Source of the DNA: Bryobacterales bacterium | Lineage (GTDB): Bacteria; Acidobacteriota; Terriglobia; Bryobacterales; Bryobacteraceae | Assembly (NCBI GenBank): GCA_016789755.1 | Contig: JAEUQG010000293.1 | Coordinates: 1 to 54,469 of the forward strand | DNA: 54,469 nucleotides | Direction: 5' to 3' | Shown here: one piece after another, positions 25,777 through 35,300 of the stretch | Layout of the letters: every line of letters begins with the position of its first letter | Numbering within the stretch: position 1 is the first letter of the stretch | Program-made: the position numbers and the translations under genes | Notes under the pieces: model-generated | The model's database searches: none | What the model saw: the letters and a program-made list of their open reading frames with translations, nothing else | What the model was told of the DNA's origin: nothing

Positions 25777-27009
25777 ATGTTTGCTCTGTTTTCTTATTTT
25801 CTGTACTGCATTTTGCCTCTTCCGCTGGCAGCCTATCCCAATCGTGTGCCGGCGGGCCATGCCGGAGTCCCTGGAGAAACGAATCCTCCCTGCACTTCCT
25901 GCCACACCGTAACACTGAACTCCGCTAGCGGCAGCGTAGCGCTCGCATTTGACGGCGGCAACGTCTATCGTCCGGGTCAGGCGCAACAAGTCACGGTGCG
26001 CATCACCGATGCCGACACCAGCCGCGTGTTCGGATTCCAAGCCACTGTCCGCACCAGCGCCAACGCGCAAGGGGGCGCGTTCACCGCGGGCACAAACACA
26101 ACGGTGACGACGCAAGGCACACTGGCCTACATCAATCAGACACGCTCGGCGGCCACCTACACGTTCACCTGGACTCCTCCGGCCACGGCATCGGGCACGC
26201 TGCGTTTCTACGTCGCCGGCCTCGCCGCACGCGGTGCTCGCGATTCGCGGGTCTACACCGCCACCTACGATCTGACGCCCGAGGGCACAGTCCCTTCGCT
26301 GCGCACGGAGAACCCGGCGGTACTGGCCGCGGGCTTCCGCCCCGTCATCTCCTCGGGAGCATGGATGTCGCTGTTCGGCGCGAATCTTGCGCCATCGACA
26401 CGCACCTGGGATGCGGCCACGGAGATCGCCGATGGGTCGCTGCCCCGTGCCCTGGACGGCGTCAGCGTCACGGTCAACGGGCGCGCGGCGGCGATTCACT
26501 ACATCAGCCCCACGCAATTGAATGTGCAGGCGCCCGATGACGATGCCACGGGCATAGTGGAGGTGAAAGTCACCACGCGGGAGGGCAGCGCCACCGGCAC
26601 GGTGGAACGCGCGCGCTACTCGCCTGGACTGTTTGCGCTCGAAGAGAGCAACGTCCGCTACGCCTCAGCGGTGCTGAGCGACGGCACGCGGGCCGGGTCT
26701 CCATCGTCGCTGCGCCCTCTGCGCGCGGGCGAGGTGATTTCACTCTTCGGCACGGGGTTCGGAGAAACCGAACCGGCAATGGCGGCGGGAATCGTCGTGA
26801 CGGCGCCGGCGAGCCTCGGCGATTTGTCGCAACTCCAAGTCCGCGTTGGCGGATTGGAAGCCAAGCTGCTCTGGGCCGGGTTGGTTTCGGCGGGGCTGTT
26901 TCAGATCAACATCGAGATTCCCGCGCTCGCCGCCGGAGATCATGCGGTGGTTGCCGAGCGAAGCGGGGTGGCTACGCAAGACAACGTGTACCTGTCCATC
27001 GCCCAGTAG
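25777..27009 (+). CDS. Secreted protein with CxxCH anchor-V-like domain and Solibacter C-terminal domain
   Basis: This 410-residue protein has a signal peptide (FALFSYFLYCILPLPLAAYP). An N-terminal beta-sandwich domain (about 20-165) of the choice-of-anchor V/reelin-like type follows, including GVPGETNPPCTSCHT. The C-terminal 220 residues have the features of the TIGR03437 domain first defined in Solibacter: a PVISSGAWMSLFGANLAPST motif, VSVTVNGRAAAIHYISPTQLNVQ and a second FGTGFGETEPA repeat. The function of both domains is unknown. The CTSCH could bind haem c or be a disulfide pair. The ATG at 25777 was chosen because the signal peptide starts there and AAAGG lies upstream. Confidence 0.85.
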   Translation: MFALFSYFLYCILPLPLAAYPNRVPAGHAGVPGETNPPCTSCHTVTLNSASGSVALAFDGGNVYRPGQAQQVTVRITDADTSRVFGFQATVRTSANAQGGAFTAGTNTTVTTQGTLAYINQTRSAATYTFTWTPPATASGTLRFYVAGLAARGARDSRVYTATYDLTPEGTVPSLRTENPAVLAAGFRPVISSGAWMSLFGANLAPSTRTWDAATEIADGSLPRALDGVSVTVNGRAAAIHYISPTQLNVQAPDDDATGIVEVKVTTREGSATGTVERARYSPGLFALEESNVRYASAVLSDGTRAGSPSSLRPLRAGEVISLFGTGFGETEPAMAAGIVVTAPASLGDLSQLQVRVGGLEAKLLWAGLVSAGLFQINIEIPALAAGDHAVVAERSGVATQDNVYLSIAQ

Positions 27010-27042
27010 GCGTGGCCCCCAACGTGCACCGGGAAATTGGCG

Positions 27043-27912
27043 ATGCAACGACGCAGCTTCCTTCTTGCCCCCGCGCTGCTGGCGGCCAAGCCCGCTTACG
27101 CGCCAACGTTGACCGTGCAGGTCTACGTCTTCACGCAGTGGCTGAATCGCGAGAAGCGCACACTTGGCTCCGGGCTCGACGAGATCTTCAGCGGCTTTCG
27201 CGAAGCCGGTTACAAGCACGTGGAGCTGACATCGAATCTGTTATCGCCCGATCTGGCCGCCCGCACCGCGGCGTTGCTGAAACAGAACGGGCTGCAACTG
27301 CCGGTGGTCTACCAGGGGGGCAACATTCACGATGCCGCCGAGTCGGCGAAGACCATCGATGCGATGGCCGCGCTGGCGGCGCAGGTGAAGCCGCTCGGCA
27401 CAAAGGCGCTGGTGTTCAACACCGCTCCCAAGCCGCAACGCGGGCGCAAGACGGATGAAGAGCTGGCGCGGCAACGCGAGGCGATGGCTGAGATGGTGAA
27501 GCGCGTGCGGGCGCACGGGCTTACTCTGCTGCTGCATCAACACGCTCCGGAAATGAGCGAGAACTCGCGGGAATGGCGCGACCTGCTGCGCGTCAAGCCG
27601 CTTGGCGTATGTCTCGACGTGCATTGGATTCTGCGCGGCGGCCAAGATGTGATGACGCTGGTGCGCGAGGCCGGTCCACGCATCGGCGATGTGCATTTGC
27701 GCAATTCGCACAACGGCGTTTGGGATGAGGAGTTGGGCGACGGCGATGTCGACTACCGCGCCGTGGCCGCGCATCTCAAACAGACCGGCTATCGCGGCTA
27801 TCTGACCGTGGAACTGGCATGGGAAGCGGGCACCAAGATCTCGCGCCCGCTGGTGGAAAGCATTCGCCGCAGCCGTGTCTATGCCGAAGAGGTGTTCGGC
27901 GTCAAGGCTTGA
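27043..27912 (+). CDS. Sugar phosphate isomerase/epimerase-like TIM-barrel protein, exported
   Basis: This 289-residue protein is an AP-endonuclease-2-type TIM barrel as found in hydroxypyruvate isomerases and tagatose epimerase-like enzymes. Recognisable segments are FREAGYKHVELTSNL, LTLLLHQHAPEMSENS, GVCLDVHWILRGG and GYRGYLTVELAWE. The metal ligands would be the Glu/Asp/His in these strands. It starts with MQRRSFLLAPALLAAK, a Tat-like signal, so it probably acts in the periplasm. Convergent to the operon at 27902-32254, whose last gene overlaps its 3' end by 11 bases, and probably part of the same carbohydrate pathway. Confidence 0.85.
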   Translation: MQRRSFLLAPALLAAKPAYAPTLTVQVYVFTQWLNREKRTLGSGLDEIFSGFREAGYKHVELTSNLLSPDLAARTAALLKQNGLQLPVVYQGGNIHDAAESAKTIDAMAALAAQVKPLGTKALVFNTAPKPQRGRKTDEELARQREAMAEMVKRVRAHGLTLLLHQHAPEMSENSREWRDLLRVKPLGVCLDVHWILRGGQDVMTLVREAGPRIGDVHLRNSHNGVWDEELGDGDVDYRAVAAHLKQTGYRGYLTVELAWEAGTKISRPLVESIRRSRVYAEEVFGVKA

Positions 27913-28711
27913 CGTCGCTCACGGTCACCGTGTAGCGCAGCGTGACGGGCTGTCCCGGTTGCAAGGTGTAGCCGCTCACGCCGGGGAAGTTCGCGCCGAT
28001 GAACCCGTAGTGGCGCAGGCACCATTCGTTGGGATAGCCGGGATTGCCGGGCAGCGACTGGATGCGCAGCACAGCGCGGCCATCCTCGTAGGCGCCTTCC
28101 AACTCCGCCCACGAATGAGGCACGTGGTCTTCGTCCTTTTCCACGGGGCCTTTGTTGGAGCGCAGCTTCGTCGCTTTGCGTGGCGCGAAGCGGGCGCTGA
28201 AGCCTCCGTAGCCTTTGTTCTGCTCGGGAGCGCCGGCGATGCGCAGCGGAGCATCAAGCGCTTCCATCCGCAGCGACACGTTCATTTGATGCTTGAGGAA
28301 CGCCTGGATGGTGACGGTTTCCTTCGCCACCGGCTTCCCGTCCAGCAGCCATGTGTGCTCCACTCTGAGCAGCGCTTCATCGTCAAAGACCTTCTTTTCG
28401 ACAATGCGGTCGAAGCGATGTTCCGCGCCTTTGCGCAGCCACGAATCGCCCTTCGTACCGTTGCGCTCCACTTGCGGCCAACCCCAGAAAATGCCGCGGT
28501 GATGCTTGTGGTCGACCGGTCCATCGTCGGTGACGGTAACGCCCGCCGGTGTATTCACGGGATGCAGATAGCAACAATCGCGGCCCGCGCCGTGGCGGTA
28601 CACGAAGAACGTCTTGCCCGATTCCTGCAAGGCCAGTTCCGTGGAGCTGAGTTCCACCCATTTGAACGGCCCGGCCAACGCCGGCATTGCCAGCAGAAAC
28701 AGCCACATCAT
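27902..28711 (-). CDS. PmoA-like secreted protein (DUF6807)
   Basis: This 269-residue exported protein (signal MMWLFLLAMPALAG) matches the family annotated PmoA/DUF6807. Features include the conserved DDGPVDHKHHRGIFWGW and QNKGYGGFSARFAPRK segments. Despite the name, no relation to particulate methane monooxygenase subunits is implied. Members usually sit near sugar-oxidising and Gfo/Idh/MocA genes in Acidobacteria and Planctomycetes. It overlaps the enolase-superfamily gene upstream by 4 bases and is the last gene of a four-gene operon. The His-rich segment could bind a metal; the activity is unknown. Confidence 0.82.
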   Translation of the reverse strand: MMWLFLLAMPALAGPFKWVELSSTELALQESGKTFFVYRHGAGRDCCYLHPVNTPAGVTVTDDGPVDHKHHRGIFWGWPQVERNGTKGDSWLRKGAEHRFDRIVEKKVFDDEALLRVEHTWLLDGKPVAKETVTIQAFLKHQMNVSLRMEALDAPLRIAGAPEQNKGYGGFSARFAPRKATKLRSNKGPVEKDEDHVPHSWAELEGAYEDGRAVLRIQSLPGNPGYPNEWCLRHYGFIGANFPGVSGYTLQPGQPVTLRYTVTVSDVKP

Positions 28712-29865
28712 ATGCTCTGCCTCCGGATGCGATCTTCATCGGGCTCGACGCCGAGACCCACGCCGGCTGGTGTTGCCAGCGTTCCATCTGTCAATTGGAA
28801 GGGCTGCTTGAGGAAAGAACCGGTGAGGAACTGGGGACCGTTCAAGGCGCAGGGATGCGTCACCTGATAGGCGCCATAGAGCAGGAGCGATGCCGCCAGC
28901 GACGTATCGGGATCGGTGAGTCCGCTACCCAGCACCATCAATCCAGCCTCGCGCAGGATTTCGATCTGCCGCCGAGCGTCCCACAATCCGGCGGTGCGCG
29001 CCGGTTTCATCGCGACGCCATCCAGCAGCCGCAGCTTGATGAACTCGATCAATTCGACGGAGGAGACCACGCCTTCGTCCAGCAGGATGGGCAGCGCACC
29101 TTGCCGCTTCAAATCGGCGAAGGCGGAGAGCCGGTTTGAGGGCACGGGCTGCTCCAGCACATCCACGCCGGCATCGGCCAGCTTCGGCGCCACTTGCAGC
29201 GCTGTGGCTGGATCGTAGCCGCCGTTGGCATCGGCCCAGAGAAAGCAATCGGGAGCGAGCTTGCGCACCCGCCGCGCCAGTTCGAGATCGAATTTCGGAT
29301 CGGGGGCTACTTTGATATTGAAGTGGCGGTAACCGCGCTTGCGCCCTTCTTCCATCAGCGGCGCGGTTTCCTCGAGCGTGCGCGGATTGAGAGTCCAGCT
29401 CATCGCAATCCGATCGAGCGGCTTGCGCCCCCACAGCAGGGGCAGAGACTGCTTCGACAATTTGCCGGCCAGATCGTGCAGCGCCAGATCGATGCCCGCT
29501 TTGGCGATCGGCATCCCCGTGGAAAACGACGGAGCGATCGCCCGGTTCATCGCCTTGTGCGCCGCCGCCAGATCGAACGGATTCAGTCCGATAACGGCGG
29601 GGGCCAGGTATTCGCGCAACGTCGATAAGACGCTCTGCGGCGTCTCATAGCTCCAGGTATGCGTGGGCACGCTCTGCCCCCAGCCGTACGTGCCGTCTTC
29701 ACAAATGATCTTGACGAACACCGCGGGACGTTCCGGCTTCGGAAAAAAACGGAAGTGCCCGGTAACGGGATACACCACCGGGAACACTTCCACCTTTCGA
29801 ATGGGTGGCGCAGCGGACCATGCAATGCCGGCGGTGGCCATCCCCAGGAACACGCGCCGCGTCAT
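28708..29865 (-). CDS. Enolase-superfamily enzyme (muconate cycloisomerase/dipeptide epimerase type), Tat-exported
   Basis: This 385-residue enzyme has an N-terminal capping domain and a TIM barrel. Metal and acid-base residues can be seen in order: Lys in HFNIKVAPD, Asp in WADANGGYD, Glu in LEQPVPSN, Asp in ILLDEGVVS and Lys in VAMKPART. This is the Lys/Asp/Glu/Asp/Lys set of the muconate-lactonising/dipeptide-epimerase subgroups. The N-terminus MTRRVFLGMATAGIAWSA is a Tat signal, so the enzyme probably acts outside the cytoplasm. The substrate is probably an acid sugar or amino-acid derivative. It shares 4-base overlaps with both neighbours. Confidence 0.88.
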   Translation of the reverse strand: MTRRVFLGMATAGIAWSAAPPIRKVEVFPVVYPVTGHFRFFPKPERPAVFVKIICEDGTYGWGQSVPTHTWSYETPQSVLSTLREYLAPAVIGLNPFDLAAAHKAMNRAIAPSFSTGMPIAKAGIDLALHDLAGKLSKQSLPLLWGRKPLDRIAMSWTLNPRTLEETAPLMEEGRKRGYRHFNIKVAPDPKFDLELARRVRKLAPDCFLWADANGGYDPATALQVAPKLADAGVDVLEQPVPSNRLSAFADLKRQGALPILLDEGVVSSVELIEFIKLRLLDGVAMKPARTAGLWDARRQIEILREAGLMVLGSGLTDPDTSLAASLLLYGAYQVTHPCALNGPQFLTGSFLKQPFQLTDGTLATPAGVGLGVEPDEDRIRRQSI

Positions 29866-31007
29866 GCCATTTCCAGGCGTTCGGCGTCGAAGCGGACCAC
29901 GCGGCCGGAATGCAGCGCCTCGGCCGCCATACAGCCGGCAACCGCATGGCGGAATCCGGCATCGACGGAGGCACGCGGCGTCTGGCGGCTGCGGACCGAG
30001 CGCAGGAAGTTCGCCATGTGCGATTCCACGGGTTCCGGCGCGATGGGCTGATCGCCGGGCGTGATGCGCAGCTTATCGCCGTCAAGCGTGCCCTTGTCCC
30101 CGTACCACAGGTTGCGTGTGCCGCTGGCATTGGTGAGGCTCATCGCGAAGCGGGCCAGGCAATCGTTGGGGTAGTGCACCAGCGCCTGGAACACATCCTC
30201 CGTCTCGCGCCCGTCCTTCCACAGGAACACGCCACCCGAAGCCGTCACGGATTTCGGATACGGCACATCGAGGAACCACGGCACCAGGTCGATGTAGTGG
30301 CACATCCACAGCCCGGCGATGCCGTTGCTCGATTCGCGGAAGAGCTGCCACTCGCGGAAGCGCCGCGCATCGAACTCGCGCTCGAAGCGGCCCATCTTGT
30401 AGCTGGGCCAATCCACGTCCTCGGGCCGGATCTTCGAATGATCGCGCCGCCAGCGCGCCTCATAGAAGTTCACTTCCATATCGACGCGAGTCACCTTGCC
30501 GATGGCGCCTTCGCGGATCAGCTTCGCCGCCGCAATCAAGCCCGGCTCGCTGCGCCGTTGTGTGCCGATCTGCACCACGCGGTCCGACTGCTTCACGGTA
30601 AGGTAGGCGCGCCGCGCTTCGCTCAGATCGATGCCGAACGGTTTCTCGCTGTAGGCGTCCTTACCCGCGCGCACGGCGTCGGTGAGGATGGTGCTGTGCG
30701 TGAAGTCGGGCGCGGAGATAATGACCGCGTCCACATCCTTGTTCGCCAGCACTTCACGATAGTCCGTGGTGCGCATCGGCGCCGCCGGAACCATCGCCTT
30801 CATGGTGGGCAGATGCACGTCGCAGACAGCAACCACCTTGGCGTTCTCGGCCGTGCATTTGGCCAGTTCGCCCAGCAGGTAGCGCCCGCGGCTGCCCGCG
30901 CCGATGAGCCCGATCTGGATGGTGTCGTTCGGCGACAACTTCCCTCGCGGGGCAGCCGATGCACCGGCGGCGGCCATGCCGCCCAGGAAAAAGCGTCTGG
31001 ATGTCAT
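29862..31007 (-). CDS. Gfo/Idh/MocA family oxidoreductase, Tat-exported
   Basis: This 381-residue NAD(P)-dependent oxidoreductase has a Rossmann GLIGAGSRGRYLL loop, the characteristic SEKPFG motif (EKP) and a C-terminal beta-sheet domain. A Tat signal, MTSRRFFLGGMAAAGASAA, precedes the fold. As NAD does not circulate in the periplasm, such enzymes may carry a tightly bound cofactor folded in before export. The gene shares 4-base overlaps on both sides with the enolase-type gene and a second oxidoreductase. Sugar oxidation or 3-keto-sugar chemistry is inferred from the family. Confidence 0.9.
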   Translation of the reverse strand: MTSRRFFLGGMAAAGASAAPRGKLSPNDTIQIGLIGAGSRGRYLLGELAKCTAENAKVVAVCDVHLPTMKAMVPAAPMRTTDYREVLANKDVDAVIISAPDFTHSTILTDAVRAGKDAYSEKPFGIDLSEARRAYLTVKQSDRVVQIGTQRRSEPGLIAAAKLIREGAIGKVTRVDMEVNFYEARWRRDHSKIRPEDVDWPSYKMGRFEREFDARRFREWQLFRESSNGIAGLWMCHYIDLVPWFLDVPYPKSVTASGGVFLWKDGRETEDVFQALVHYPNDCLARFAMSLTNASGTRNLWYGDKGTLDGDKLRITPGDQPIAPEPVESHMANFLRSVRSRQTPRASVDAGFRHAVAGCMAAEALHSGRVVRFDAERLEMA

Positions 31008-32254
31008 GCGATCCTCGGTAGTTCGTAACCTTTGCGGCGCGGCCTTGCCAGCAGCGAGTTGGCCTCGCTATCGCCCTCGAATTGTTCCTTCGCCGGATCC
31101 CACTTCAGCTTTCGGCCCAACTGCCGCACGATATTCACCATGTGGCACAGCGTAGTCGAGCGGTGGCCGATCTCCACATCGGCGGTGGGCCTAATGCGGG
31201 AACGGATGCAGGAGAAGAAATTCTGGATGTGGAACTGATTCTCGCCGGGCCCTTCGGGGAACGGATCGGGGCCGTAGCCTTTGAACTCCTCGGCCAAGCC
31301 GGCGGGTTCGATCGTGTACGATCCGCGCTTAATCTCGATCTTGCCTTTGTCGCCGATGAAGATGGCGCCCAAGTCGGCGTGGTCGCGCCGCGCGCCTTCG
31401 AGCTTCATCACAATCCCATTCGCATAGCGCATGGAAACAGGCGCCTGCGGGCCTTTGCCCTCCAGCCAGATCTCGACGGGTCCCGTTTCGTCGGTCCCCA
31501 TGCCGGCTTGCGCCTGGTCGAGGGAATGCGTGCCCCATCCGGTGACACCCCACGATTGGCCGCCCCCGTCATAATCGAGATACCAAGCCCACCGCTTCTG
31601 CAGTTCGCTGTGGAAGGGACGCATCGCCGTCTGATTGATCCACTGGTCCCAATTCATTCCATCGGGCAGCGGCTCTTCCGGCTTCGGCTCCCACACCCTG
31701 CCCGTCTCGAAGTTGCAGACTACAACCGTGTGAATCCGGCCCGCCGCGCCTTGCCGCACCAGACGGCTGGCATAGACATTGGACGGCAGCGAGCGCTGCT
31801 GCGTGCCGGTGGTGAGAATGCGCTGATACTTGCGCGTGGCGTTCACCAGCGCCCGCCCTTCCGCCACGGTCAGGGTCAGCGGCTTTTCCGCATAGACGTC
31901 CAGGCCGGCTTGCATGGCATGCATCGCCACCAGCACACGCGCGTGGGTGGTTGTTTCCACAAACACGGCATCCAGCTTTTCCTTATCGAACATTTGGCGA
32001 TAGTCGTGGTATTTTTTCCACTTTTCGCCTTCCGGTTTCAATTGCGCGGCCTGCAGACAGCGGGGCAGGTAGCAATCGGCCAAGGCAACGATTTCCGCGC
32101 CATTGCTGAAGTCTTCGTTTTTGAGGAGCCATGTGGCGCGGCCGCCAAGGCCGATGAAGCCGAGGCGAATGCGGTCGTTGGCGCCGACACGGCGGGGTCC
32201 GCGCGCAGCGGCTGCCGTAGCGGCAGAACCGAGCAGGAAATAGCGGCGATTCAT
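31004..32254 (-). CDS. Second Gfo/Idh/MocA family oxidoreductase, Tat-exported
   Basis: This 416-residue oxidoreductase has a Rossmann GFIGLGGR loop, AEKPLTLTVAEG motif and the family's C-terminal domain (VTGWGTHSLDQAQAGMG). I chose the ATG at 32254 because the Tat signal MNRRYFLLGSAATAAAARG begins there and AGGAG lies upstream. An in-frame start at 32299 would place 15 residues before the signal. It heads a four-gene operon with a same-family paralogue next in line. The leader contains a hairpin over the ribosome-binding site. Confidence 0.9.
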   Translation of the reverse strand: MNRRYFLLGSAATAAAARGPRRVGANDRIRLGFIGLGGRATWLLKNEDFSNGAEIVALADCYLPRCLQAAQLKPEGEKWKKYHDYRQMFDKEKLDAVFVETTTHARVLVAMHAMQAGLDVYAEKPLTLTVAEGRALVNATRKYQRILTTGTQQRSLPSNVYASRLVRQGAAGRIHTVVVCNFETGRVWEPKPEEPLPDGMNWDQWINQTAMRPFHSELQKRWAWYLDYDGGGQSWGVTGWGTHSLDQAQAGMGTDETGPVEIWLEGKGPQAPVSMRYANGIVMKLEGARRDHADLGAIFIGDKGKIEIKRGSYTIEPAGLAEEFKGYGPDPFPEGPGENQFHIQNFFSCIRSRIRPTADVEIGHRSTTLCHMVNIVRQLGRKLKWDPAKEQFEGDSEANSLLARPRRKGYELPRIA

Positions 32255-32259
32255 GTGGA

Positions 32260-32280
32260 GACTCTCCTGTGGCGAGAGTC
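32260..32280 (-). promoter_or_regulatory. Leader hairpin masking the ribosome-binding site of the oxidoreductase operon
   Basis: GACTCTC and GAGAGTC form a perfect 7-bp stem with a 7-base loop. On the transcript the AGGAG ribosome-binding site straddles the loop and the 3' arm, 5 bases before the ATG of the first gene. It may regulate translation of the whole four-gene unit. Confidence 0.45.
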
Positions 32281-32376
32281 GTTGCACGCCGAATGCCACG
32301 AATTCCGGTCCTCCAGGGGTGAAACCAACCTGCCTACCTGCGCAGACTGCCCCACTCGCCCCGCATTTGAGGGATT

Positions 32377-35300
32377 TTACGCACTAAGCCCACTGCACAA
32401 CTCGCCGATAAAGCCGAGGATCTTCCGCGGATCGTCACCGATGGGCAGCGGCACGCGCAACACCCCCGCGGGCGTGAATTGCGCCCCAGGCGTCGCCGCC
32501 ACCAACTGCATCAGCCGTTCCGGATTGACGCGCGCCTCGGCGTGGAACTTCATGTTCACCACGTTGCCGCGCCGCTCCACCGTTTCGATGCCCAACCGTT
32601 CCGCGGCCGTCTTCAACAAAGAAAACTGCACCAGGTTGCGCACCACGTCCGGAGGCGGTCCGTAGCGGTCTCCCATTTCGCCCAGCAATTGCGTGGCCTG
32701 TTCTTCGGTGCCCGAATCGGCGATGCGCTTGTACACCCGCAGCCGCTGATTTTCATCGGAAATATATTCGGCCGGAATGCGGATATCGAGACCCAGGCTG
32801 AGGTTCGATTTCACCTCCAGCGGCACTTCCTCGCCCTTCAACTCACGGACGGTTTCATCCAGCAGCCGCACGTAGGTGTCGTAGCCCACGGCTTCGATAT
32901 GGCCGTGCTGCTCTCCGCCCAACAGATTGCCGCCGCCGCGCAATTCCAGATCGAGCGCGGCGATGCGGAACCCCGCGCCCAGATCGCTGAACTCGCGCAG
33001 AGCGGCAAGGCGCTTGCGGGCTACGTCGCTCAGCGTCTTCTCCCCGGCCGTCAACAGGTAGGCATAAGCGCGCCGATTCGACCGGCCCACCCGTCCGCGC
33101 AACTGGTACAGCTCGCTCAACCCGTAGCGCTCGGCGCTTTCAATAATGATGGTGTTGGCGAGCGGAATATCCAGACCGTTTTCGACAATCGTGGTGCAGA
33201 CGAAGACATCGTACTCGTGGCGCATGAAGCCGAGCAGCACCTTCTCCAGTTCGTCTTCGCCCATCTGCCCGTGCCCGATGCCGATCCGCGCGTTGGGGCA
33301 CAATTCCTGAATCGTCGCCGCCCGCGCAAAGATGCTGTCCACGCGGTTGTGGACGAAATACACCTGCCCGCCGCGGTGCACTTCCTGATCGATGGCCGTC
33401 TTCACCAGATCGAGATCGAAGTGCGCCACCAGCGTCTGCACGGCCAGCCGGTCCTTCGGCGGAGTCTCGATCACGCTCATGTCGCGCAGCCCCACCAGCG
33501 ACATGTGCAGCGTGCGCGGAATGGGCGTCGCCGACATGGTCAGCACATCCACGTTCTTCTTGATCTGCTTCAGCCGCTCTTTGTGGCGCACGCCGAAGCG
33601 CTGTTCCTCATCGACGATAAGCAGCCCCAGGTCGCGAAACTCCACGTCCTTCGATAGGATCCGGTGCGTCCCAATGAGGATGTCCACCTTGCCCGTGCCC
33701 ACGTCGGCCATCACGGTCTTCAACTGCTTGGCATCGACAAAGCGGCTGGCCAGTTCAATGCGCACGGGGAACGGAGCAAAGCGCCGCTTGAACGTTTCGA
33801 AATGCTGGAAGCTGAGCACGGTCGTAGGAGCCAGCACCGCCACCTGCTTGCCGTCCCCCAGCGCTTTGAATGCCGCGCGCATCGCCACTTCGGTCTTGCC
33901 GAAGCCGACGTCGCCACACAGCAGCCGGTCCATCGGATGCTCGCTTTCCATGTCGCGCTTGATGTCTTCCACGGCCGAAAGCTGATCCTTGGTTTCGGTG
34001 AACTCGAAGGCTTCCTCGAACTCCCGTTGCCAGTTGCTGTCGCCGCTGAAGGCGAATCCATCGGCCATCTTGCGCTGCGCATACAGCTTCAACAGCTCAT
34101 CGGCCATGTCGCGCATCTTGGCCTTGACGCGCGATTTCGTCTTTGACCACGTGGCCCCGCCCATGCGGTCGAGCCCCGGCGGACGCTGCTCGCCGGCGCC
34201 CCTGTATTTCTCGATCAGGTCGAGCCTCGTGAGCGGTACGTAGAGCTTGGCGTCGGCGGCATACTCGATGAGCATGAAATCGCCTTTTTGATCGCCTTGC
34301 CCCAATTCGCGCACGCCGAGAAACTTGCCCACGCCGTGCACCGTGTGGACAATGTAGTCGCCGGGCTTCAGGTCGGCGATGTCGAACTTGAAGGCGCCGG
34401 CAGCCGATCTCTTCGCCGCTCCCGGCCGCGCCACCAGGTCCGAGGTATCGAACAGATCCTCCGCGCCGATGACGGCGATTGCAGCTTCCGGCAGCGTCAC
34501 GCCACGGGCGACATTGCCCTTCACCACATAGGTGCGCACGCCCGGCCCGGCGATGTAGCTGCGCTCCACCAGGTATGCCGGAGTTCCTTCGGTGGAATCT
34601 AGCCCCAATTTAAAGGGGATCTGTTATTCGCGCAGAATATCGGCCAGCCGCTCCACTTCGCCGCTGGTGGGCGCAAAGAACACGACCCGGTTGCCTTGCT
34701 CGGCCAGCGTGCGGCTCTCGGCCGCGGCCACGCGCCAGTTGCCGTGGAAGGATAGCGACGGGCGGGAAGAGATGTGCCAGTTCCTGGTTTCCGGCGCCAC
34801 CGTGGCCAGTTCCAGTTCGCGCAACAGCAGCCGCGTGCGCCCGGCCACGCGCTCGCGCAGTTCGTCGAGCGTGAAGAAGTTCAACTCCGGCGGCAACTCA
34901 TCGCCGGCATACTGCGCAAGGCGTTTGTCGAAGCGTTCCACACCGGCCGCGATTTGCTCCGGTTCATCCCATAGCACCACCGCGTCGTGCAACAGATCGG
35001 ACAGCGCCGTGTTTCGCGCGCGGATGCGGGCGGCATGAAACTCCCAGCCTCCCTCGACGGCCGCATCGCCTAATTCGCGCACCAGTTCCGCCGTGCGCGG
35101 CATTTCCGTCAGGGGCAGAATCAGGCAATCCGGCACCTTCAGCACACTTCGTTGCGATTCGACATCGAAGCGGCGCAGGCTCTCCACGGTGTCGCCGAAA
35201 AATTCGATGCGCGTGGGCTTGGGCGCTTCCGGCGGAAACACATCGAAGATGCCGCCGCGCTGCGAATAGTCGCCGACCATGTCCACCGGTTCGCGACGCT

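Noticed and set aside
32377..34608. Second half of mfd as an independent gene with a TTG start
   Set aside because: No ribosome-binding site, no other start, and the upstream half continues in the same frame with only a stop codon between.
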